Origin: Aequorivita viscosa
GTDB taxonomy: Bacteria > Bacteroidota > Bacteroidia > Flavobacteriales > Flavobacteriaceae
Reading direction: 5' to 3'
Length of the DNA stretch: 64,000 nt
Assembly: GCF_900106795.1 (NCBI RefSeq)
Contig: NZ_FNNS01000013.1
Location: 1 to 64,000, forward strand
This document shows positions 42,362 to 52,290 of this stretch, one piece after another. How positions within the stretch are numbered: position 1 is the first letter of the stretch; each line of letters starts with the position of its first letter. The position numbers were made by a program, and so were the translations under genes. Below the pieces are notes generated by a model that did no database searches, was not told the origin of the DNA, and saw only the letters and a program-made list of their open reading frames with translations.

Positions 42362-44992
42362 ATGGCTTTAGATGCAAAATATAATATCAAACAGATTGAA
42401 AACAAGTGGTATAACTACTGGATGGAGAACCGCTATTTCCACTCTGAGGTGGATGAAAGAACGCCATACACAATCGTTATTCCTCCGCCAAATGTTACCG
42501 GAGTGCTACATATGGGCCATATGCTCAACAATACGCTTCAGGATGTATTGATTCGCCGAGCTAGACTTCAAGGTTTTAATGCCTGCTGGGTGCCCGGCAC
42601 AGACCATGCTTCTATAGCTACCGAAGCTAAAGTTGTTGCAAAACTAAAAGCAGATGGAATTGATAAAACCACACTTTCCCGGGAAGAGTTTTTGGAACAT
42701 GCATGGGATTGGACTCATAAACACGGAGGAATTATACTCGAACAATTAAAAAAGTTAGGAGCCTCTTGTGATTGGGACCGAACTAAGTTTACGATGGATG
42801 AAGATATGTCGGCCTCAGTTATTAAGGTTTTTGTCGATCTATACCGTAAAGGAAACATTTATCGCGGTTACCGCATGGTAAATTGGGATCCAGAAGCACA
42901 GACAACACTTTCGGATGAAGAAGTTATCTACGAAGAGAAACAAGGAAACCTCTATTATCTAAATTATAAAATTGAAGGTAGTGATGACACTTTAATTATC
43001 GCTACAACAAGACCTGAAACAATTTTAGGTGATACTGCGATCTGTATTAATCCGAATGATGAACGATTTGCACATCTTCGGGGTAAAAAGGCGATTGTCC
43101 CAATTTGTAATAGGGTTATTCCAATTATTGAAGATGAATATGTAGATGTTGAATTTGGTACAGGTTGTTTAAAAGTAACCCCTGCACACGATGAAAACGA
43201 CAAGATGCTAGGTGATAAGCACAATCTTGAAATTGTTGATATTCTTAATGATGACGGAACTTTAAATAGCTACGGACTTCATTATGAAGGTAAAGATCGT
43301 TTTGTTGTTCGTAAGGAAATTGTAAAAGAACTGCAAGACACAGGAGTAATTTCAAAAATTGAAACTCACGTTCATAAAGTTGGAACAAGTGAACGTACGG
43401 GAGCGGTTATAGAGCCAAAACTAAGTGATCAGTGGTTTTTAAAAATGAAAGAACTTGCACAACCAGCTTTGGATGCGGTTCTAGAAAAGGATGTAAACCT
43501 AGTACCCGAAAAATTCGTCAATACCTATCGCCATTGGATGGAAAATGTTCGCGATTGGAACATTTCGCGTCAACTTTGGTGGGGCCATCAAATTCCCGCT
43601 TATTTCTATGGCGATGGAAAAGAAGATTTTGTAGTTGCCGAAACAATTGATGAGGCAGTAAAACTCGCTCAAGAAAAAACCAGAAATACAAATTTAAAAG
43701 CGACCGATTTAAAACAAGATCCAGATGCTTTAGATACTTGGTTTTCGTCTTGGCTTTGGCCGATTAGTGTTTTTAATGGGATTATGGAACCCGATAATAA
43801 GGAGATAAATTATTATTACCCTACAAACGATCTTGTTACGGCGCCTGAAATTCTTTTCTTTTGGGTGGCGCGAATGATTATTGCAGGCTACGAATACCGA
43901 AATGAAAAACCATTTACCAATGTTTATCTCACAGGAATTGTGCGCGATAAGCAACGTAGGAAAATGAGTAAATCACTCGGGAATTCTCCAGACCCTATTG
44001 GGTTAATGGATATTTACGGAGCTGATGGCGTTCGTGTGGGTATGTTGTTGAGTTCTCCTGCAGGAAACGACCTTATGTTTGAAGAAGACCTTTGTAAGCA
44101 GGGGAGTGGCTTTGTAAATAAAATCTGGAATGCATATCGTTTAATAGATGGTTGGGAAGTTTCTGCAACCAAAAAACAATCCCAAAGCGATGCAACGGCT
44201 ATAAAATGGTATCGAAGCAAGTTCCAGAAAGCGCTTGCCGATTTGGAAGATCAATACAGCAAATACCGTATAAGCGATGCTTTAATGACAACTTATAAAT
44301 TGGTTTGGGACGATTTTTGTTCGTGGTTTTTGGAAATGGTAAAACCGGTGTTCGGTGAGCCTATTTCCGAAAAGACGTACAAAGAAGTTATTTCTATTCT
44401 GGAAGACAACCTAGTAATACTGCACCCTTTTGTGCCTTTTATTTCTGAAGAAATTTGGCAGCATATTACACCGCGAAAATCATCAGAAGCGTTAATTATT
44501 GCGAAATGGCCAGAATTAGTTGCTAATGACGAAGCAATTATTAAGCATTTTGAATTCGCTTCGGAAGTAATTTCTGGAATACGAACAATTAGGAAAGAGA
44601 AGAATATCTCGTTTAAAGATTCAATCGAACTTTCTGTAATTAACCACGAAGGAAGTTCTGAAGAATTTGATGCGCTAATTTCAAAATTGGGGAATATTTC
44701 ATCGCTAAATTATATCAATGAAAAGCTTGATGGCGCATTGACTTTTCGTGTAAAAAGTAATGAATACTTTATTCCTATTGCCGGAGCCATTAATATTGAA
44801 GAAGAAATTGAAACCTTAACTCAAGAGCTAAAATACACTGAAGGATTTCTTAAAAGTGTTCAAGGCAAACTAAAAAATGAACGTTTTGTAAATGGCGCAC
44901 CAGAACAGGTAGTTGCATTAGAACGGCAAAAAGAAGCCGATGCTTTAGCTAAAATCGAAACAATAAAGGCAAGTCTTAAAAGTCTGAAATAA
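42362..44992 (+). CDS. valS: Valyl-tRNA synthetase
   Basis: 876 residues from the ATG at 42362. HIGH motif as VLHMGHM, KMSKS at RKMSKSLG, the editing-domain segment ([13 protein letters not shown]), the anticodon-binding domain, and a C-terminal coiled coil (about residues 810-870, [19 protein letters not shown]). The frame is open up to 42254, but those codons are hydrophobic and unlike ValRS, and the promoter box at 42324-42331 lies within them. Confidence 0.95.
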   Translation: MALDAKYNIKQIENKWYNYWMENRYFHSEVDERTPYTIVIPPPNVTGVLHMGHMLNNTLQDVLIRRARLQGFNACWVPGTDHASIATEAKVVAKLKADGIDKTTLSREEFLEHAWDWTHKHGGIILEQLKKLGASCDWDRTKFTMDEDMSASVIKVFVDLYRKGNIYRGYRMVNWDPEAQTTLSDEEVIYEEKQGNLYYLNYKIEGSDDTLIIATTRPETILGDTAICINPNDERFAHLRGKKAIVPICNRVIPIIEDEYVDVEFGTGCLKVTPAHDENDKMLGDKHNLEIVDILNDDGTLNSYGLHYEGKDRFVVRKEIVKELQDTGVISKIETHVHKVGTSERTGAVIEPKLSDQWFLKMKELAQPALDAVLEKDVNLVPEKFVNTYRHWMENVRDWNISRQLWWGHQIPAYFYGDGKEDFVVAETIDEAVKLAQEKTRNTNLKATDLKQDPDALDTWFSSWLWPISVFNGIMEPDNKEINYYYPTNDLVTAPEILFFWVARMIIAGYEYRNEKPFTNVYLTGIVRDKQRRKMSKSLGNSPDPIGLMDIYGADGVRVGMLLSSPAGNDLMFEEDLCKQGSGFVNKIWNAYRLIDGWEVSATKKQSQSDATAIKWYRSKFQKALADLEDQYSKYRISDALMTTYKLVWDDFCSWFLEMVKPVFGEPISEKTYKEVISILEDNLVILHPFVPFISEEIWQHITPRKSSEALIIAKWPELVANDEAIIKHFEFASEVISGIRTIRKEKNISFKDSIELSVINHEGSSEEFDALISKLGNISSLNYINEKLDGALTFRVKSNEYFIPIAGAINIEEEIETLTQELKYTEGFLKSVQGKLKNERFVNGAPEQVVALERQKEADALAKIETIKASLKSLK

Positions 44993-45010
44993 CCATACAG
45001 ACTATATTTT

Positions 45011-45075
45011 TACACCTGTTAGGTTTTCGGATATCTGTTGCTTTAGAACGACAAATAGAAAACCTAACAGGTGTA
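45011..45075. repeat. 18-bp inverted repeat, ACCTGT-AGGT family, copy 2
   Basis: TACACCTGTTAGGTTTTC (45011-45028) and its exact reverse complement (45058-45075) enclose 29 bases. The core ACCTGTTAGGTTTTC matches the arm of the element at 24845-24877 (ACCTGTGAGGTCTTTC) with few changes. It lies 19 bases after valS and is followed by CTCTTTTTAA, so it could double as a terminator. Confidence 0.75.
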
Positions 45076-45238
45076 CTCTTTTTAAGGAGGTATATAGCAA
45101 GAATATTTTAAAGGGTGTTCTTGGATTTTTCGCAAAATTGAAAATTACGAACTAGAATGAAGTAGGGGTAGCAGCAGGGAAAAGTAAATAGAGAAAGTAA
45201 AATTTCTATTCGCGAACTATAGTAAAAACTGCGGTTGC

Positions 45239-45505
45239 CTATTTTCTGTAAAGAAAGTAATGATTTACAGCATCTACATAAAGCTGTTTCGCCTCGTTTG
45301 GAGTTAGTCCACGTGTTTGGAAGAGTGCATTGGTCTTAAAGGCATTGATCAATGGCTTATTGCTTCCAGGTGAATCGTGATCTCCTGTGGCTCTTTTGTA
45401 ATAAGCATAGAGCCGTAGTAAGAAATCAGCAGGAAAAGGTTCTTTGTGCTGATTAATGCTTTCAACTGCTTGTTTAAAAACTATATCCAATTCTTCTGGA
45501 CTCAT
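45239..45505 (-). CDS. Acyl-CoA-binding protein
   Basis: 88 residues, the full ACBP fold: LDIVFKQAVESINQ, the ligand segment DFLLRLYAYYKRATGD, and LTPNEAKQLYVDAVNHYF. ACBPs bind long-chain acyl-CoA in the cytoplasm. The ATG overlaps the psd stop (ATGA), so it is the last gene of the cdsA-psd-ACBP operon. This links it to phospholipid synthesis. Confidence 0.9.
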   Translation of the reverse strand: MSPEELDIVFKQAVESINQHKEPFPADFLLRLYAYYKRATGDHDSPGSNKPLINAFKTNALFQTRGLTPNEAKQLYVDAVNHYFLYRK

Positions 45506-46155
45506 GACCTTGTAGCTAATATTGAAATTCCACCTTTAACTTTTTCATTCAGCGAAACATTTATTTTGGTATCTAAAGGAAGGTAAACATCTACACGAGA
45601 GCCAAATTTAATGAAACCACTGTCTGAAGTTTGCGTTACTTCATCGCCTACTTCGGCGTAATTTACAATTCGTTTTGCCAGCGCACCAGCAATTTGTCTA
45701 TATAATACATCTCCGAAAACATCGTTCTTAACCACGACAGTTGTTCGTTCATTTTCTTCGGAAGATTTTGGGTGCCAAGCAACCAAGAACTTTCCTGGGT
45801 GGTATTTACTATAAACAACCTTTCCTCCCACTGGGTGTCGTGTTACGTGCACGTTTATAGGCGACATAAATACCGAAACCTGTAATCTTTTCTCGTTAAA
45901 ATATTCTTTTTCGAATACTTCTTCAATAACAACAACTTTTCCATCTACCGGTGAAAGCACTTGTTCTGATTGGGGCGTAAAATTACGTTTCGGATTTCTA
46001 AAAAATTGCAATACAACAATTAGTAAAATAATAAGTGCAATTAAAACCCCGCCACGGATGGTTGGATTTTCCACAAACGCATTTGCTAATAGACTAAGTC
46101 CGACTACTATCATCAGCGCTATAGTTATTATCTTAAAACCTTCTTTATGAAACAT
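45502..46155 (-). CDS. psd: Phosphatidylserine decarboxylase (short, archaeal-type)
   Basis: 217 residues. Two N-terminal membrane helices are followed by the catalytic part: SPVDGKVVVIEEVF, MSPINVHVTRHPVGG and the self-cleavage site FGSRVDVYLP, where cleavage before Ser forms the pyruvoyl group. It makes phosphatidylethanolamine. It starts at the ATG at 46155; a TTG two codons upstream is less likely. It overlaps cdsA by 11 bases and ACBP by 4. Confidence 0.93.
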   Translation of the reverse strand: MFHKEGFKIITIALMIVVGLSLLANAFVENPTIRGGVLIALIILLIVVLQFFRNPKRNFTPQSEQVLSPVDGKVVVIEEVFEKEYFNEKRLQVSVFMSPINVHVTRHPVGGKVVYSKYHPGKFLVAWHPKSSEENERTTVVVKNDVFGDVLYRQIAGALAKRIVNYAEVGDEVTQTSDSGFIKFGSRVDVYLPLDTKINVSLNEKVKGGISILATRS

Positions 46156-46978
46156 AATCAACTATTAGTAAAAAAGCATAAATAAAAGGACTGGCATATA
46201 GAATACTATCAAGCCTGTCATACATTCCGCCGTGTCCAGGCATTATAATTCCGCTGTCTTTAACGCCAGCTTGTCTTTTAAATTTAGATTGTATAAGATC
46301 GCCGACAGTTCCAAAAAATGAAACGATAATTGCCATACAAATCCATACCCAAAGTTCATATTTCTCAGTATCTATAAGATTATAACTTTTAGTGATATTA
46401 AAAATAATAAATCCCGCTAAAAGAGCGCCTAGCATTCCGCCAAGAAAACCTTCGATGGTCTTTTTTGGGGAAACGCGTTCTAAAAGTTTATGTTTTCCGA
46501 AATTTTTTCCTATTAAGTATGCAAAGGTATCATTTGACCACATTAATATAAAAACTGAAACAATAAGATACGGAACAAATTTACCATCAACATCCATTAC
46601 TGGGATAAGGGTTAGAAATACAAACCCACTGATGATATAGAAAACCACGGTAATGTACTTCTTTTTTTCAAACATAGGGATTTTACTGGTCCATAGTACA
46701 TCCTTTAAAAGAAATAAATTTACAAATCCGCTTAAAATTAGAAACAAATAAACCGCATTTATGTCAATAACGCGATAACTTAAAAAATAGAATGCAGCTG
46801 CAAGAAGGAAGTAGGCAAAATAGCTAGTAAGGTGTACTAGTTTTAAAAATTCACTCATTGTAATAAGAGCCAGAACAAAGAATAAACCCATAAACCATTC
46901 ACGTGAAGTGAACATCGCAATAGTGATAATTGAAATATATAACGCGCCCGAAATCGTTCGCACGATAGTTTCCTTCAT
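46145..46978 (-). CDS. cdsA: Phosphatidate cytidylyltransferase
   Basis: 277 residues from the ATG at 46978. Eight or so membrane helices, with the C-terminal signature SPKKTIEGFLGGMLGAL and VGDLIQSKFKRQAGVKDSGIIMPGHGGMYDRLDS. It makes CDP-diacylglycerol, the precursor used by the phosphatidylserine pathway and thus upstream of the overlapping psd. The frame continues to 47029, but those codons lie within the end of the LUD gene and are not conserved-looking. Confidence 0.94.
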   Translation of the reverse strand: MKETIVRTISGALYISIITIAMFTSREWFMGLFFVLALITMSEFLKLVHLTSYFAYFLLAAAFYFLSYRVIDINAVYLFLILSGFVNLFLLKDVLWTSKIPMFEKKKYITVVFYIISGFVFLTLIPVMDVDGKFVPYLIVSVFILMWSNDTFAYLIGKNFGKHKLLERVSPKKTIEGFLGGMLGALLAGFIIFNITKSYNLIDTEKYELWVWICMAIIVSFFGTVGDLIQSKFKRQAGVKDSGIIMPGHGGMYDRLDSILYASPFIYAFLLIVDYVS

Positions 46979-46979
46979 A

Positions 46980-47600
46980 TTATAAGTCTTCCAGTAGCAA
47001 CAAATATAGGTTTTTTGTGCTACTTCCATAACTCATAAAATCCTTTTCTTTATCTTCTTTATCGGTTTCGAAATCTTGAATTGTAGTAATATTGCTTGGT
47101 ATATAGCCCGAACTTTGGTTTTTAATAATCCGTAAGCCTTCGCTAATATTTTCTACAATTTGGCTCGTTTTAGCCAAAATAATCATGCTGTCAGGAAGCT
47201 CATTTAGTTTCTTTTCTTTTACCTGATTAGATGATAATAGAATTGCACCAGTCTTAGCCACCAATGATTCACAGGTGGAAAGAAAGAATTTTGAATCAGA
47301 TTTATTAACGAATTTTAAGTTGAAACCATCAAATCGTTGACGGAGCTGTTCTTCTAAACAAAAAACGTCTTGTTCGTACCAGTCATTCTCAACCATAATA
47401 TTATCAAAAGCTTCCAGTGCTTCTTCCCAATCCTCACAATAGATAAATTTTCCTCCATTGTTTCGGAAGTGGTACGTAAATTTTTCGTCGACTGGAAGTT
47501 TCTGTTCTGGATAATAACTGCTACGGTCAGAGGGTTGCCCCGTTTGGGGCTTTTTATCTGACTTATAGCTGGGGAATAAAAGCCTTTTTATTAGACTCAT
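46980..47600 (-). CDS. LUD domain protein (LutC/YkgG-like)
   Basis: 206 residues. A weak LUD fold: CEDWEEALEAFDNIM, FFLSTCESLVAKTGAILLSSNQ and LPDSMIILAKTSQIVENISEGLRII. Canonical LutC proteins act in lactate oxidation, but no LutA or LutB is near. In flavobacteria this gene regularly lies between ftsH and cdsA, so a different role is likely. It is probably co-transcribed with cdsA; their coding ends are one base apart. Confidence 0.8.
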   Translation of the reverse strand: MSLIKRLLFPSYKSDKKPQTGQPSDRSSYYPEQKLPVDEKFTYHFRNNGGKFIYCEDWEEALEAFDNIMVENDWYEQDVFCLEEQLRQRFDGFNLKFVNKSDSKFFLSTCESLVAKTGAILLSSNQVKEKKLNELPDSMIILAKTSQIVENISEGLRIIKNQSSGYIPSNITTIQDFETDKEDKEKDFMSYGSSTKNLYLLLLEDL

Positions 47601-47711
47601 TAATAATTCATTGAGGAGTTGATAAACGAGTTAATGACCAAAGATATAAAATATCAGTAGAAGTAGTATGCTTAAAATATAAAGATTACTTCCAACAGTG
47701 AATAAGCAAAC

Positions 47712-49667
47712 TTAAGCGTTTGCTACACGTTCCACTTTTTCTGGCTCTATAAATGGTCTTTCTCCAAATATTTTCTCAAGATTATCCTTGAAGATAACTT
47801 CTTTTTCGAGAAGTACTTCTGCAAGTTCGGTCAATTTATCTTTGTTTTCTTCTAATATTCTTACCGCTCTTTGGTATTGCTCCTCGATAAGCTTAGAAAT
47901 TTCAGAATCTATTAGTTCTGCAGTCTTTTCACTATAGGGTTTAGTAAAGTTGTACTCCGACTGTCCGCTACTATCGTAATAGGTAATATTTCCAACTTTA
48001 TCATTCAGTCCGTATATGGTAACCATAGCGCGAGCTTGCTTTGTAACCTTTTCGAGATCACTAAGAGCACCAGTAGAAATACGGTCGAAGATAACTTTTT
48101 CTGCAGCACGTCCTCCTAAGGCAGCACACATTTCATCTAGCATTTGTTCTGGGTGGATAATTAATCTTTCTTCGGGTAAATACCAAGCAGCGCCTAATGA
48201 TTGCCCTCTGGGTACAATAGTAACTTTTACAAGGGGAGCAGCGTGTTCAAGCATCCAACTAACTGTTGCATGTCCTGCTTCGTGAAAGGCAATAGCGCGT
48301 TTTTCATCAATCGTCATTATTTTATTCTTCTTCTCTAAACCGCCTACAATCCTGTCGACAGCATCTAAGAAATCTTGCTTGCCAACCGATTTTTTACCAC
48401 CTCTAGCTGCAATTAGGGCAGCCTCGTTACATACGTTGGCTATATCGGCGCCTGAGAAGCCAGGAGTTTGTTTTGCAAGGAAATCTGTATCTAAACCTTC
48501 GTCTTTTTTGATAGGGCGTAGATGTACTTCAAAAATTTCTTCACGTTCACGAACGTCTGGAAGGTCTACATAAATCTGTCTATCAAATCGACCTGCACGC
48601 ATTAATGCTTTATCTAAAACATCTGCACGGTTGGTAGCAGCTAGAACGATTACGTTCGTATTAGTACCAAAACCGTCCATTTCGGTAAGTAGTTGGTTCA
48701 GCGTATTTTCTCTTTCGTCATTACTTCCGGAGAAATTATTCTTGCCACGCGCGCGACCAATAGCGTCTATTTCATCAATAAAAATAATTGCTGGTGATTT
48801 TTCTTTTGCTTGTTTAAAAAGATCGCGAACTCTTGAAGCTCCAACTCCTACGAACATTTCGACGAAATCTGAACCAGACAGCGAGAAGAAGGGAACTTGT
48901 GCCTCTCCTGCAACAGCTCTTGCCAAGAGTGTTTTACCAGTTCCTGGAGGGCCGACCAATAAAGCTCCTTTTGGAATTTTTCCGCCTAGAGAGGTGTATT
49001 TATCAGGGTTTTTTAAGAAATCAACAATTTCTTGCACTTCTTCTTTAGCACCTTCTAATCCTGCAACATCTTTAAACGAAGTTTTAATGTCCGTTTTTTC
49101 GTCAAACAACTTGGCCTTCGATTTTCCTATATTGAATAACTGTCCGCCAGCACCACCTCCAGCACCAGACGACATACGGCGCATGATGAATATCCAAATT
49201 GCAATAATAATTACAAAAGGTAGAATTCCCATTAAAATATCACCCCATACGTTCGACTCGGTATGCCATTCCATTTTAGTGGAAAGATTGTTTTCCTGCT
49301 TAATTTGTTGAAATGAGTTTTCGAAATTCTGAAGATCTCCAAATTCAAACTGATAATCAGGGTCGTTTGGACCTGGAGTCATAAAAGCCGGTGCATCACT
49401 TTTTTTGGAGTGTTCCGCTTGGGTTTTGGCTTCATCTGTAAGATAGACCTTAGCAATTTTTTTGTTTATGATGTCTACTCGTTCAACATCACCTTGCTTT
49501 AAGTATTCTTCAAATTGTGCTTGCGATGTTTTTGCTGGTTGTGCCCAATTGCCACCTCCAAATATTTGAATACCGAAAAACAACAGAATCACTGCTGCAT
49601 AAATCCAATAGTAATTTGGTCTCGGTTTTTTTGAGTCGTTCTTTTTGTTTTTATTTTCTGTGGCCAT
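47712..49667 (-). CDS. ftsH: ATP-dependent zinc metalloprotease FtsH
   Basis: 651 residues. Two membrane helices (about residues 17-37 and 145-165) flank a periplasmic domain. The AAA module has Walker A GPPGTGKTLLARA, the pore loop FVEMFVGVGASRV and Walker B IIFIDEIDAIG. The protease has the HEAGH zinc motif. It degrades membrane and regulatory proteins at the inner membrane. It is 15 bases after rsfS on the same strand. Confidence 0.95.
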   Translation of the reverse strand: MATENKNKKNDSKKPRPNYYWIYAAVILLFFGIQIFGGGNWAQPAKTSQAQFEEYLKQGDVERVDIINKKIAKVYLTDEAKTQAEHSKKSDAPAFMTPGPNDPDYQFEFGDLQNFENSFQQIKQENNLSTKMEWHTESNVWGDILMGILPFVIIIAIWIFIMRRMSSGAGGGAGGQLFNIGKSKAKLFDEKTDIKTSFKDVAGLEGAKEEVQEIVDFLKNPDKYTSLGGKIPKGALLVGPPGTGKTLLARAVAGEAQVPFFSLSGSDFVEMFVGVGASRVRDLFKQAKEKSPAIIFIDEIDAIGRARGKNNFSGSNDERENTLNQLLTEMDGFGTNTNVIVLAATNRADVLDKALMRAGRFDRQIYVDLPDVREREEIFEVHLRPIKKDEGLDTDFLAKQTPGFSGADIANVCNEAALIAARGGKKSVGKQDFLDAVDRIVGGLEKKNKIMTIDEKRAIAFHEAGHATVSWMLEHAAPLVKVTIVPRGQSLGAAWYLPEERLIIHPEQMLDEMCAALGGRAAEKVIFDRISTGALSDLEKVTKQARAMVTIYGLNDKVGNITYYDSSGQSEYNFTKPYSEKTAELIDSEISKLIEEQYQRAVRILEENKDKLTELAEVLLEKEVIFKDNLEKIFGERPFIEPEKVERVANA

Positions 49668-49682
49668 AGGGCTAACTTTCTT

Positions 49683-50054
49683 TTAGTGTGTGTTTTCTAT
49701 TTTAACTGATTTTGCATCGCCCCAAAGTCCTTCAATATCGTAAAATTCACGAATATGTTTTTGAAAAACGTGAACAACAACGTGAACATAATCCATAAGA
49801 ATCCATTCGGCGTTCTCGCTGCCTTCAATATGCCATGGCTTTTCCTTTAGTGATTTACTCACAGATTTTTGAATAGAGCCTACAATAGCATTTACTTGGG
49901 TGTTGGAAGTTCCGTTGCAGATGATAAAATAGTCGCATACGGTGTTTTCTATATCGCGGAGGTCAAGAATCTCGATGTCTTGTCCTTTTATGTCTTCAAT
50001 CCCTTTTATTATTTCAGTGATAAGTTGATCTGTTTCAGCTTGTTTTTTTTGCAT
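49683..50054 (-). CDS. rsfS: Ribosomal silencing factor RsfS
   Basis: 123 residues from the ATG at 50054. The RsfS/DUF143 fold shows IKGQDIEILDLRDIENTVCDYFIICNGTSNTQVNAI and the C-terminal DYVHVVVHVFQKHIREFYDIEGLWGDA. It binds ribosomal protein L14 and blocks subunit joining in poor nutrient conditions. It is divergent from birA, with a promoter box 23 bases upstream. Confidence 0.95.
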   Translation of the reverse strand: MQKKQAETDQLITEIIKGIEDIKGQDIEILDLRDIENTVCDYFIICNGTSNTQVNAIVGSIQKSVSKSLKEKPWHIEGSENAEWILMDYVHVVVHVFQKHIREFYDIEGLWGDAKSVKIENTH

Positions 50055-50077
50055 CAATTACTTTCTTTTCTATTTCG

Positions 50078-50085
50078 CAAAGTTA
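50078..50085 (-). promoter_or_regulatory. -7 promoter box TAACTTTG for rsfS-ftsH
   Basis: Exact TAnnTTTG on the minus strand, 23 bases before the rsfS ATG. Confidence 0.5.
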
Positions 50086-50144
50086 TTACTTTTTTGTTTC
50101 TTGTGGACACCATAAAAAGCCTAAAACCAAACATAGTTGTCGTT

Positions 50145-50876
50145 TTGAATATAATCAAACTTAATGCCACCGATTCTACCAATACTTACCTTAAATTATT
50201 GGTTAATAAAACCAATGTTGTAGACCAAACTGTGGTACTTGCAGAAGACCAACAAAGGGGTAGGGGCCAAATGGGAAATGGATGGCTATCTAGAAAAGGT
50301 CAAAGCCTTACATTCAGTGTTTTCAAGAGTTTTAAAGGTGTAATGGCCGAGGATCAGTTTATGATTTCAATGGCCGTTTCTTTGGCAATTATCAATGCGT
50401 TTAAAACCTTCGGATTGCCAAAAGTGTCAATTAAATGGCCTAACGACATATTGTCAGGAAATAAAAAAGTTGCCGGAATATTAATCGAAAATGTTTTGGA
50501 AGGCGCTACGGTTAAATATTCTGTAATTGGTATTGGTATTAATGTAAACGAAATGGAATTTCCAAGTTTACCTCAAGCCAGCTCATTAAAATTGGAAATT
50601 GGCAAGTCACTTGAGTTAGAGGAAGTGCTGCATGCAGTTTTAAAGAATATGTTCGATAAATTTGAACTAATGACAACTCAAAATTTTTCAGACTTACGAA
50701 ATGTTTACGAGCAGAATTTATTTCGAAAAGACATTGTTTCGGTATTTGAAAACAAGGAAGGACAGCACTTTAATGCTATTATTAAAGGAATTTCGGGAAT
50801 TGGCGAATTATTGATAGAAACTGAAAACAAAGCTATCGAGCCGTTTCAAATAAAAGAATTGAAGCTGATTTATTAA
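50145..50876 (+). CDS. birA: Biotin-[acetyl-CoA-carboxylase] ligase, catalytic form
   Basis: 243 residues from a TTG at 50145. The open frame reaches further upstream but overlaps rsfS and is unlike BirA. The protein starts NIIKLNATDSTNTYL, then has the biotin loop EDQQRGRGQMGNGW and KWPNDILSGNKKVAGIL. There is no N-terminal helix-turn-helix domain, so it cannot repress bio genes as E. coli BirA does. It attaches biotin to carboxylase carrier proteins. Confidence 0.9.
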   Translation: MNIIKLNATDSTNTYLKLLVNKTNVVDQTVVLAEDQQRGRGQMGNGWLSRKGQSLTFSVFKSFKGVMAEDQFMISMAVSLAIINAFKTFGLPKVSIKWPNDILSGNKKVAGILIENVLEGATVKYSVIGIGINVNEMEFPSLPQASSLKLEIGKSLELEEVLHAVLKNMFDKFELMTTQNFSDLRNVYEQNLFRKDIVSVFENKEGQHFNAIIKGISGIGELLIETENKAIEPFQIKELKLIY

Positions 50877-51100
50877 GCGAAGTTGACGTTGAAGATGAAG
50901 TTGAATGTGAATAATACTTAATGACCTCCGCGATTTTACAAGAAGAACTATACGTTTAAAAAGCTTTTAACCTCTGCGAATCACTAGGATAGTAGGGTAG
51001 GGAGTGTAAAGAAGGTTGTTGGTGAAAAGACGGGTGAAAGTGTTTTTTTTTTCGTTTGCAATTCAGAGGGATCGGCCTTTGAAGGTGACGGAAAAAGTGG

Positions 51101-51493
51101 TTATAACTTTTCTAAATTTGTAGCAAGCGTTTCGATAAACTTTGTAATTGGGCTTTTAATCATCATTGCCATCATTGCATTAAATTCACCATCAAAAATT
51201 AATTCTACACTCGAGGTGTTTTCAGATTCTTCTCGAATATCTCCTGTTAAGGTAAAAGGCAGTTTATCGCTAATAGCGCCTAAAACTACTTTGTTAGGTT
51301 TTACCACTTCTTTTAGTTCTAATGCTATTTCGGGCATTCCTTTCAATCCAAATACGAACGCGTTATCTCTTATTACTTCAAATTTACTGGTGTTTTCGGG
51401 CATTAGGCCTTCAAAATTTTTAACATCAGTCAAAAATTCGCAAAGTTGATCGGCAGATTTTTGTACGGTTACTCTTTTGCTATTTAGTTTCAT
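51101..51493 (-). CDS. SRPBCC (START-like) superfamily protein
   Basis: 130 residues. The helix-grip pattern is recognisable: VTVQKSADQLCEFLTDVKNFEGLMPE at the start and a long C-terminal helix (KSPITKFIETLATNLEKL). Ligand and function are unknown. It lies downstream of pyrE on the same strand, 143 bases apart, in an arrangement I recall from other flavobacteria. Confidence 0.82.
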   Translation of the reverse strand: MKLNSKRVTVQKSADQLCEFLTDVKNFEGLMPENTSKFEVIRDNAFVFGLKGMPEIALELKEVVKPNKVVLGAISDKLPFTLTGDIREESENTSSVELIFDGEFNAMMAMMIKSPITKFIETLATNLEKL

Positions 51494-51636
51494 TTGTAAA
51501 TTTTAAAAGTTTAAGGTTTGTGAATTAATGGGGTTTAGGTGTTTATGAGTTTAGTAGTTTAAAAGCGTAGATCCTTATAGTAATCCTGAAAACTAATTAC
51601 TGAACTACTGAACACGGCGTACTGAATCACTGAGCA

Positions 51637-52278
51637 CTACATTCCCCAAGTATCTGGTGCATTTCTCCATTCAGAAAGAAGCATTGCTTCCGACTCATTA
51701 ATATATCTAGATTTTTCAGCTTCTTTTAGTAACATTTCGTAATTACTAAGCGTGTTTAAGGTAATATTTGCTTTTTTAAAATTGTCTTCAGCAACTTGAA
51801 AGCCATAACTAAATACGGCTACCATTCCTTTTACGTTTGCGTTAGCTTCTTTTAGGGCTTCTACGGCAAGTAAACTGCTTTTTCCGGTGCTAATTAAATC
51901 TTCAACAACTACTACGTTTGTGTTTTTTTCAAGGTGGCCTTCAATTTTATTTTGTCTGCCATGGCCTTTTGCTTCCGGTCGAACATAACAAAAAGGAACG
52001 TTTAAATACTCAGCGACTAAAGCTCCAATTCCGATAGCACCAGTGGCTACACCAGCAATCATTTCGGGCTTTCCGTAAAGTTCTTCAATTTGTCTTGCAA
52101 GGTTTTCGCGTATGTAATTTCGAATAGTAGGATACGAAAGTATAACGCGATTATCGCAATAAATAGGAGATTTCCAACCAGAAGCCCACGTAAATGGTTT
52201 TTGTGGTTGTAATTTAATTGCATTAATTTGCAATAATAATGCAGCAGTTTTTTGAGCCGTTTCGTTATTTAATATCAT
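51637..52278 (-). CDS. pyrE: Orotate phosphoribosyltransferase
   Basis: 213 residues from the ATG at 52278. The PRPP loop is VVVVEDLISTGKSSLLAVEAL, with FTWASGWKSPIYCDNR near the N-terminus and ATGAIGIGALVAEYL as the substrate segment. It converts orotate to OMP. The upstream codons to 52329 overlap the divergent NUDIX gene and are rejected. The only exact -7 box lies just 4 bases before the ATG. Confidence 0.95.
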   Translation of the reverse strand: MILNNETAQKTAALLLQINAIKLQPQKPFTWASGWKSPIYCDNRVILSYPTIRNYIRENLARQIEELYGKPEMIAGVATGAIGIGALVAEYLNVPFCYVRPEAKGHGRQNKIEGHLEKNTNVVVVEDLISTGKSSLLAVEALKEANANVKGMVAVFSYGFQVAEDNFKKANITLNTLSNYEMLLKEAEKSRYINESEAMLLSEWRNAPDTWGM

Positions 52279-52282
52279 TGTA

Positions 52283-52290
52283 CAAATGTA
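52283..52290 (-). promoter_or_regulatory. -7 promoter box TACATTTG adjoining the pyrE ATG
   Basis: Exact TAnnTTTG on the minus strand, ending 4 bases before the pyrE start and overlapping the first codons of the divergent NUDIX gene (ATG at 52286). If used, pyrE mRNA would be leaderless or nearly so. Confidence 0.4.

Noticed and set aside
49869-50144. Long upstream extension of birA
   Set aside because: It lies antisense to rsfS and shows no helix-turn-helix domain; BirA homology begins at the TTG at 50145.
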